This document shows positions 59,199 through 64,000 of a stretch of DNA of 64,000 nt, in pieces; the first letter of the stretch is position 1, and each line of letters begins with the position of its first letter. Source of the DNA: Dysosmobacter segnis (GTDB lineage: Bacteria > Bacillota > Clostridia > Oscillospirales > Oscillospiraceae); contig NZ_JACOQI010000004.1 of NCBI RefSeq assembly GCF_014297285.1, positions 1-64,000 on the forward strand, in the 5' to 3' direction. The notes beneath the pieces are model-generated. The model did no database searches. It saw nothing but the letters and a program-made list of their open reading frames with translations, and was not told the origin of the DNA. A program made the position numbers and the translations under genes.

Positions 59199-60349
59199 GC
59201 CTGATCGCCTCCTTTCCCGTTGGCCGCATCTTGTTCCGCGGCAGCCTTGGCCTTCAGAGCCGCCTTTTCCTCCCGTTTGGCAATGGAGCTGTTCATCACA
59301 TGCTTCATGAACAGCACGAAGCCGCAGAGATAAATGATGATGGACGAGATCAGATCGGAGATCTGGGCGCAGTACATGGACTTATCCACATACGCGCCTC
59401 CGGCGGTGATGTGCTGGATGAAGAAGGATGCCAGCATCGTGCCCAGAGGATTCAGTCCCCCTAAGAAGGCGGCGGCAATGCCGTTGAAGCCCATGGCGGG
59501 AACGGAGGAGGTAGAGCACTGCCACTGCTCGTAGCCGGTGAGGTACAGCAGCGCCGCACCCATGCCGGCCAGCGCACCGGAGATCACCAGGCTCAGGATC
59601 ACGTTCCGCTTTTCCGCCATGCCGCAGTATTTGGCGGCGTTGCGGTTGAAGCCGGTAGCCTTCAGCTCATAGCCAAATCTGGTCTTATCCAGTACGATCC
59701 AGATCAGAATCGCCATCACAATGGACAGGGGGATGGCCAGACCCACATACTGATTCTTGTTGAACAGCGCCCCCAGCCCCAGAGAGGGCAGCACAGCAGA
59801 GGGGTTGTTGTTGGCCAGCACGATGGTGTAGGGGCTAGCGGCCTCTTTCACCGTGGTCAGCAGCATATTGGTCAGGTAGAGGACGATCCAGTTCAGCATG
59901 ATGCCGGAGATGACCTCGTTGACGTTGCAATAGGACTTCAGCACACCGGAGATGGCCCCCAGCACTGCGCCGCCGGCCATAGCCACCAGCAGGCAGGGCA
60001 GCCAGCTCCAGCCCAAACCCAGCGCCGCGTACAGGCTCAGCGCCACACCGAAGCAATACTGGCCCGCAGCGCCGATGTTGAACAGGCCCACCTTATAGGC
60101 AAACAGGATGGACAGCGAGCACATCAGCAGCGGTGCGGTTTTGACCAGCGTGTTGCCCAGATATTTCAACTGGGAGGATGTCTTTTTATAGGTCAGGAAG
60201 TTTTTGACCACAGTAAGGATCGCCTCGCCGGCGCCAGCGGGATTGATGACCAGCAGCACGAGATAGCCGAGGAACAGACCCAGCACGATGCACAAAAGAG
60301 AGGCCAGCAGCGATTGGAAGCCGTTGCTCTTGAAAATATTCTTTTTCAT
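59195..60349 (-). CDS. Nucleoside ABC transporter permease (NupP/YufP-like)
   Basis: This 384-residue permease has an N-terminal helix, about ten membrane segments (YKVGLFNIGAAGQY, EVISGIMLNWIVLYLTNML) and a charged C-terminal tail rich in Ala/Lys/Glu. It overlaps both the ATPase (ATGA) and the NupQ-like gene, so the three are coupled. Confidence 0.88.
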   Translation of the reverse strand: MKKNIFKSNGFQSLLASLLCIVLGLFLGYLVLLVINPAGAGEAILTVVKNFLTYKKTSSQLKYLGNTLVKTAPLLMCSLSILFAYKVGLFNIGAAGQYCFGVALSLYAALGLGWSWLPCLLVAMAGGAVLGAISGVLKSYCNVNEVISGIMLNWIVLYLTNMLLTTVKEAASPYTIVLANNNPSAVLPSLGLGALFNKNQYVGLAIPLSIVMAILIWIVLDKTRFGYELKATGFNRNAAKYCGMAEKRNVILSLVISGALAGMGAALLYLTGYEQWQCSTSSVPAMGFNGIAAAFLGGLNPLGTMLASFFIQHITAGGAYVDKSMYCAQISDLISSIIIYLCGFVLFMKHVMNSSIAKREEKAALKAKAAAEQDAANGKGGDQA

Positions 60350-61884
60350 GCCTTCACCTCGTCTCTCTTGGCGCCGGCCATGTAGAGGCCCAGCTCCTCC
60401 TGGGTGGTGGTTTTCGGGTCCAGCTCGCCCACGATCTCACCCTCGTACATCACAAGGATGCGGTCGGGTACGTCCATGACCTCGTCCAGTTCCAGACTCA
60501 CCAGCAGCACCGCCTTGCCCTCGTCCCGCTGGGCGACCAGCTGACGGTGGATGTACTCAATGGCGCCAACGTCCAGACCGCGGGTGGGCTGGACTGCCAC
60601 CAGCAGCTCCGGATCCTTGTCGATCTCCCGGGCCACGATGGCCTTCTGCTGGTTGCCGCCAGACATGGAGCGGGCAATGGTAACAGGGCCCTGACCGGAG
60701 CGCACGTCATACTGCTCGATCAGCCGCTCCGCATAGCCGCGGATGTTCTTCCGCCGCAGGAAACCCGCCTTGTCGGTGAATTCCGGCTCAAAGTACCGCT
60801 GGAGTACCATGTTGTCCTCCAGAGAATAGTCCAGCACCAGACCGTGCTTATGCCGGTCCTCAGGGATGTGGCTCATGCCCATGGTGCTCCGCTTGCGGAT
60901 GGAGGTGTGGGTGATGTCCTGCCCGCAGAGGAAAAGCTCGCCGGACACCAGCGGTTCCAGACCGGTCAGGCCGTAGACCAATTCCGTCTGGCCGTTGCCG
61001 TCGATACCCGCAATGCAGACGATCTCGCCCCGCCGTACCTGGAAGGACACATTCTTCACGGCGTTGTTCTTATGGACCTTGGAGGCCATGGTCATATTCC
61101 TGACCTCCAGCACCACGTCTCCCGGCTCCGCAGGCTTCTTTTCCACATGGAAATTGACGTTGCGGCCCACCATCATGGCAGACAGCTCCGCCGGGGTGGT
61201 GTCTTTCGTATTGACGGTGCCGATGTACTTGCCCTTGCGGAGCACGGTGCAGCGGTCCGCCACCGCCATGATCTCCGCCAGCTTGTGAGAGATAAAGAGG
61301 ATGGACTTCCCCTCCGCCGCCAGATTCTTCATGATCTGCATCAGCTCGTCGATCTCCTGAGGCGTCAGCACGGCGGTGGGCTCGTCGAAGATCAGGATCT
61401 CATTGTCCCGGTACAGCATTTTCAGGATCTCGGTGCGCTGCTGCATACCCACGGTGATGTCCTCGATCAAAGCGTCCGGGTCCACATGGAGACCGTACTT
61501 CTCGCTGAGGGCCAGCACCTTTTCCCGGGCCTCCTTTTTCTGGAGAAAGCCATGCTTCGTAGGCTCCACGCCCATGATGATGTTGTCCAGCACCGTAAAG
61601 CAGTCCACCAGCTTGAAGTGCTGGTGCACCATGCCGATCCCCAAGTCATTGGCGTCATTGGGGTCCTTGATAGAGACCTCCTTGCCGTCCTTCTTGATCG
61701 TTCCCTCCTCCGGCTGATACAGGCCGAACAGCACGCTCATCAGCGTGGACTTGCCCGCGCCGTTTTCGCCCAGCAGGGCATGGATCTCACCCTTTTTCAA
61801 TTGAAGGGTAATGTCATCATTGGCGATGATGCCTGGGAACCGCTTCGTAATGTGGAGCATTTCGATGGCGTAATTCGTTTCCAA
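60346..61884 (-). CDS. Nucleoside ABC transporter ATPase (NupO/YufO-like)
   Basis: This 512-residue protein has two fused ATPase halves. The first has [26 protein letters not shown] and [11 protein letters not shown]. The second has the degenerate GIDGNGQTE Walker A, MSGGNQQK signature and [11 protein letters not shown], typical of the sugar/nucleoside class. TTG 61884 is chosen for the AAGGAGG about 10 nt upstream; an internal ATG at 61860 is possible and the frame to 61953 unlikely. It is the first gene of the transporter operon. Confidence 0.9.
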   Translation of the reverse strand: METNYAIEMLHITKRFPGIIANDDITLQLKKGEIHALLGENGAGKSTLMSVLFGLYQPEEGTIKKDGKEVSIKDPNDANDLGIGMVHQHFKLVDCFTVLDNIIMGVEPTKHGFLQKKEAREKVLALSEKYGLHVDPDALIEDITVGMQQRTEILKMLYRDNEILIFDEPTAVLTPQEIDELMQIMKNLAAEGKSILFISHKLAEIMAVADRCTVLRKGKYIGTVNTKDTTPAELSAMMVGRNVNFHVEKKPAEPGDVVLEVRNMTMASKVHKNNAVKNVSFQVRRGEIVCIAGIDGNGQTELVYGLTGLEPLVSGELFLCGQDITHTSIRKRSTMGMSHIPEDRHKHGLVLDYSLEDNMVLQRYFEPEFTDKAGFLRRKNIRGYAERLIEQYDVRSGQGPVTIARSMSGGNQQKAIVAREIDKDPELLVAVQPTRGLDVGAIEYIHRQLVAQRDEGKAVLLVSLELDEVMDVPDRILVMYEGEIVGELDPKTTTQEELGLYMAGAKRDEVKA

Positions 61885-61996
61885 GTCAAACCGCCCTCCT
61901 TCCGTTTTAATGGCCCGCCGTGTGGATCTCGCGGGGACGGAAACCATGTTCATTTACCGGCAGCGGCATATTGCCCTCACATCCAGTATTACATTC

Positions 61997-62025
61997 AGTA
62001 TACTATAACTCCGCTCAAAAAGAAA
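61997..62025 (-). promoter_or_regulatory. Possible promoter of the nucleoside transporter operon
   Basis: Minus-strand TTTCTT (62020-62025) and TATACT (61997-62002) have a 17-bp spacer. The gap 61885-62260 (376 bp) holds this and the terminator of the lipoprotein gene; I see no other feature in it. Confidence 0.35.
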
Positions 62026-62204
62026 GGCAAATCGACGGCCGGAATCATTTTTTTGAAGAGTGGTCTCCTCAGGGCGCTTCCATCGGGAGACTCGTCCGCT
62101 TTCCGCAAACTGTTCCCGAAAAAACTGCCAGCCGCTCCAACATCCGAAATGCCCCATTCCACCAGTGTGCCAATGGTTTTCCGTACCTCCTTCTTTTGAC
62201 GGAT

Positions 62205-62236
62205 AAAAAAGGAACGTCCGAAAGGACGTTCCTTTT
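62205..62236 (-). terminator. Terminator of the BMP lipoprotein gene
   Basis: AAGGAACGTCC/GGACGTTCCTT around a short loop is followed by TTTTTT on the minus strand, 25 nt after the stop. Confidence 0.85.
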
Positions 62237-62260
62237 CGCATATAGATTTGTGCTCTGCGC

Positions 62261-63499
62261 TTAGCCCTTGATAGCGCCCTGGTCCTCCACAGCGATCACG
62301 GTGGCGAAGTCAGAGGGAGTCTTGCTCACATCGTTGGAAACGGTGATCTTGCCGTCGAACATATCCTTCACCATGGCCTTGTAGTCATCCTGGGTAAAGC
62401 TGTCAGACCACTGAGTGCCCTCACCCATGGGGATCTGGACGTAGTTCAGCTCGGGATCATCGCCGGACACCAGGCCCAGAGTAGCGATCTTGCCCTTGTA
62501 AGCATCCCAGTTGCCGTTGACGATAACGTCAGTCAGGGTGTCATAGGTGGTGGGATACAGACCCTTCATAGCGGAGGTGACGGTCATGCCTTCCACGCCG
62601 GCGTAGCCAGCGATGACGCCAGCCTGGTCAACGTCCACGCCGATGACCTTGGCGTTAGCCTTCTTGGCAGCGTCCACAGCGGAGGTGTAGATACCGCCGC
62701 CGCAGGCGAAGACGACCTCAGTGCCGCCGGCATACCAGGTATCCATCACAGCGGTGATATCGGCATCGCCGAAGAACTGACCGCCATAGACATAGTTCAG
62801 GCTCACATCAGTCAGGCCCAGATCGGCGGCAGCGGCGTCAACGCCCTGCACGAAGCCGTAGCCATAACGGACAACAGCGGGAACAGCCATGCCGCCCAGG
62901 AAGCCCAGGTTCTTGTAGCCCAGCTTCACAGCAGCGTAACCGGCCATGTAGCCGCACAGCTCTTCCTGATACACAGCGCAGTACACGTTGCTCATGTCAA
63001 CGTACTTGCTGAGGTCCCAATTCTCGGGGGTGTAGTCGTAGCTCTCGCCGGCCTTGGCAACGGCGGTCTCGAGCAGGTCGCCGGCGGCGACGTCGAGCGC
63101 GATGAACTTCACGTCGGGGAACTCGGGAGCAGCTTCCACGATGGCGCCGCCGAAAGCGTAGCCGGGCATCACGATCACGTTGTAGCCCTCGTCCGCGGCC
63201 TTCTCGATCATAGCCACACGGTCGGCGGTGTTGTCGCCGACGGGCTTGAAGTAGTTGAACTCGATGTCGTTGTCCTCGGCAAACGCCTTGCAGGCCTCAT
63301 AGGTGGTCTGGTTGAAAGACTGGTCGGTGATGTCACCGTAGTCGGTGATCATTGCGACCTTATAGGCGCCCTCGTTCTCAGCAGGCTGCTCGGTCTGGTC
63401 AGGTGCATCGGTCTTGGTATCGTCGGTCTTCTTATCGCCGCAGGCTACCAGGGACAGAGACATGACCAATGCCAGAGTCAAAGCAAGAAACTTCTTCAT
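62261..63499 (-). CDS. BMP-family nucleoside-binding lipoprotein
   Basis: This 412-residue protein has lipobox LVAC (Cys20), an acidic Asp/Thr/Glu linker, and a BmpA/PnrA domain (VAMITDYGDITDQSFNQTTYE, VIVMPGYAFGGAI, FACGGGIYTSAV, VIGVDVDQA). These proteins capture purine nucleosides for the ABC system encoded downstream. It lies upstream on the same strand as that ATPase but has its own terminator, so binding protein and transporter amounts may be set separately. The start has GAGGT upstream. Confidence 0.92.
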   Translation of the reverse strand: MKKFLALTLALVMSLSLVACGDKKTDDTKTDAPDQTEQPAENEGAYKVAMITDYGDITDQSFNQTTYEACKAFAEDNDIEFNYFKPVGDNTADRVAMIEKAADEGYNVIVMPGYAFGGAIVEAAPEFPDVKFIALDVAAGDLLETAVAKAGESYDYTPENWDLSKYVDMSNVYCAVYQEELCGYMAGYAAVKLGYKNLGFLGGMAVPAVVRYGYGFVQGVDAAAADLGLTDVSLNYVYGGQFFGDADITAVMDTWYAGGTEVVFACGGGIYTSAVDAAKKANAKVIGVDVDQAGVIAGYAGVEGMTVTSAMKGLYPTTYDTLTDVIVNGNWDAYKGKIATLGLVSGDDPELNYVQIPMGEGTQWSDSFTQDDYKAMVKDMFDGKITVSNDVSKTPSDFATVIAVEDQGAIKG

Positions 63500-63651
63500 T
63501 GGAATCTACCTCTTTCATGTTTTCTCCTTTTAACGTCCGCTCCCGCTCTGAAACGCACCGTGCCGTGTTCCCCGGAGGGATCACAGCCTATGTATGGCTT
63601 CGGAAGCCGGGTGCAAGCTCTTTAAAAGGGTCGACCTCAAGGGTCTATGTT

Positions 63652-63680
63652 ATTATAACAATTTCACCCGGGCAATGCAA
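63652..63680 (-). promoter_or_regulatory. Promoter of the BMP lipoprotein gene
   Basis: Minus-strand TTGCAT (63675-63680) and TATAAT (63652-63657) have a 17-bp spacer. The leader is about 145 nt and GC-rich; it does not match the purine riboswitch core I would expect (paired TATAA and GGTTTCTAC-type segments). Confidence 0.7.
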
Positions 63681-63729
63681 TAAGAAACCCGAATTGTTTT
63701 CAATTTTGCCATATCTTTCACGCATAAAA

Positions 63730-63762
63730 GAACACCCCGCCCGGGATCGGGCGGGGTGTTCC
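63730..63762 (-). terminator. Terminator of deoD
   Basis: AACACCCCGCCCG/CGGGCGGGGTGTT is followed by CTTTTATG on the minus strand, about 30 nt after the stop. Confidence 0.8.
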
Positions 63763-63791
63763 CTTCAGGAAGCGTTAACAGTCTATCGGCC

Positions 63792-64000
63792 TCAGTCCGC
63801 CATCTTCACGGCGACTTCCAGCGCAATCTTCATCATGTTGGTGAACGTGTTCTGCCGGTCCGCCGGGGACAGCTCCTCCCCCGTCACCAGATTGTCGGAG
63901 ATGGAGCAGATGGCCAGCGCCCGCTTGCCGGTGTAGGCAGCGTTGCAGTACAGGGCCGCAGCCTCCATCTCCACCGCCATGACGCCCATCTTCTGGAAGC
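63792..64000 (-). CDS. deoD: Purine-nucleoside phosphorylase, DeoD type (C-terminal part)
   Basis: Only the last 69 residues lie in the window, and the gene runs in from beyond the right edge on the minus strand. VMAVEMEAAALYCNAA holds the ribose-binding Met/Glu, and AICSISDNLVTGEELS holds the purine-site Asp, both diagnostic of hexameric DeoD. It cleaves purine nucleosides to base and ribose 1-phosphate, feeding xpt-type salvage. It is upstream of the nucleoside import genes, forming a salvage unit. Confidence 0.92.
   Translation of the reverse strand, partial: FQKMGVMAVEMEAAALYCNAAYTGKRALAICSISDNLVTGEELSPADRQNTFTNMMKIALEVAVKMAD

Noticed and set aside
60547..62199. 550-codon plus-strand frame opposite the nucleoside ATPase
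   Set aside because: Shadow of the ATPase gene, His/Val/Gln-rich, no RBS or motif.
1..64000. CRISPR arrays, tRNA or rRNA genes, IS transposases, replication origin
   Set aside because: I looked for regular 24-37 bp repeats, tRNA-like cloverleaf ends, transposase motifs and DnaA-box clusters and saw none within the window.

Overview
The window is a chromosomal segment of a high-GC, Gram-positive, spore-forming anaerobe. SLH-domain surface proteins, sporulation genes (yqfC/yqfD, a ylbJ-like gene, a spoIIQ-like peptidase gene), a YtrA-type GntR regulator with its ABC exporter, RNase J, and PhoP/PhoR with a direct-repeat Pho box all point to Firmicutes. GC-rich codons and protein style suggest a gut Oscillospiraceae relative (Flavonifractor/Oscillibacter-like). 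The genus is inference.

Layout. 1-400: two tandem strong promoters firing leftward off the window edge (stable-RNA-like). 0.4-5.7 kb (+): YhaN/SbcC-like ATPase, mrp, xpt, and a guaA without its glutaminase domain. 5.8-11.6 kb (-): GlmU-like remnant, prs, pth, mfd. 11.9-18.0 kb (+): trmL, pgk, tpiA, gpmI, and a CPA2 antiporter behind a cre-like palindrome. 18.3-20.6 kb (-): LacI regulator and MFS exporter. 21-24.8 kb (+): RNase J and an ammonium transporter fused to PII. 24.8-27.1 kb: NifU-domain protein, then GntR-ABC exporter operon. 27.2-33.1 kb (-): yqfC, yqfD, phoH, ybeY, two small membrane proteins, recD2. 33.2-34.2 kb (+): ylbJ-like. 47.6-48.7 kb (-): rpsF-ssb-rpsR. 48.9-51.3 kb: SpoIIQ-like peptidase, TSUP permease, TatD. 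51.4-58.1 kb (-): complete pstSCAB-phoU-phoP-phoR. 58.3-64 kb (-): deoD (cut by the edge), nucleoside-binding lipoprotein, and its ABC transporter, which together form a purine nucleoside uptake and salvage module matching xpt and guaA at the other end.

The most interesting region is 34.5-47.4 kb, a mirror-image locus. Reading outward from about 41.0 kb, each arm carries an intact tyrosine recombinase, a roughly 260-bp segment bounded by perfect inverted 18-19 bp sites, a catalytically dead double-integrase-fold/winged-helix protein, a large SLH surface protein behind a conserved promoter and long leader, and a convergent small tail-fibre-like protein. In each arm the inverted site begins at the recombinase stop codon. 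All four sites share ACAAAA/TTTTGT arms, but the 6-bp centre differs between arms (TGATGA left, TAACCC right). Each segment contains a matching promoter (TTGCTT-17-TAAAAT or TAAACT) that now points back at the recombinase, plus a hairpin between recombinase and downstream gene. I read this as two paired DNA-inversion switches, both drawn OFF, that would turn on the dead-integrase regulators and perhaps the twin S-layer genes.

A second unusual element is a 165-bp structured repeat with imperfect terminal inverted repeats and compensatory stem changes, at 2709-2873 and 18057-18221, with a diverged relative behind pstS. Each lies just downstream of a gene in sense orientation.
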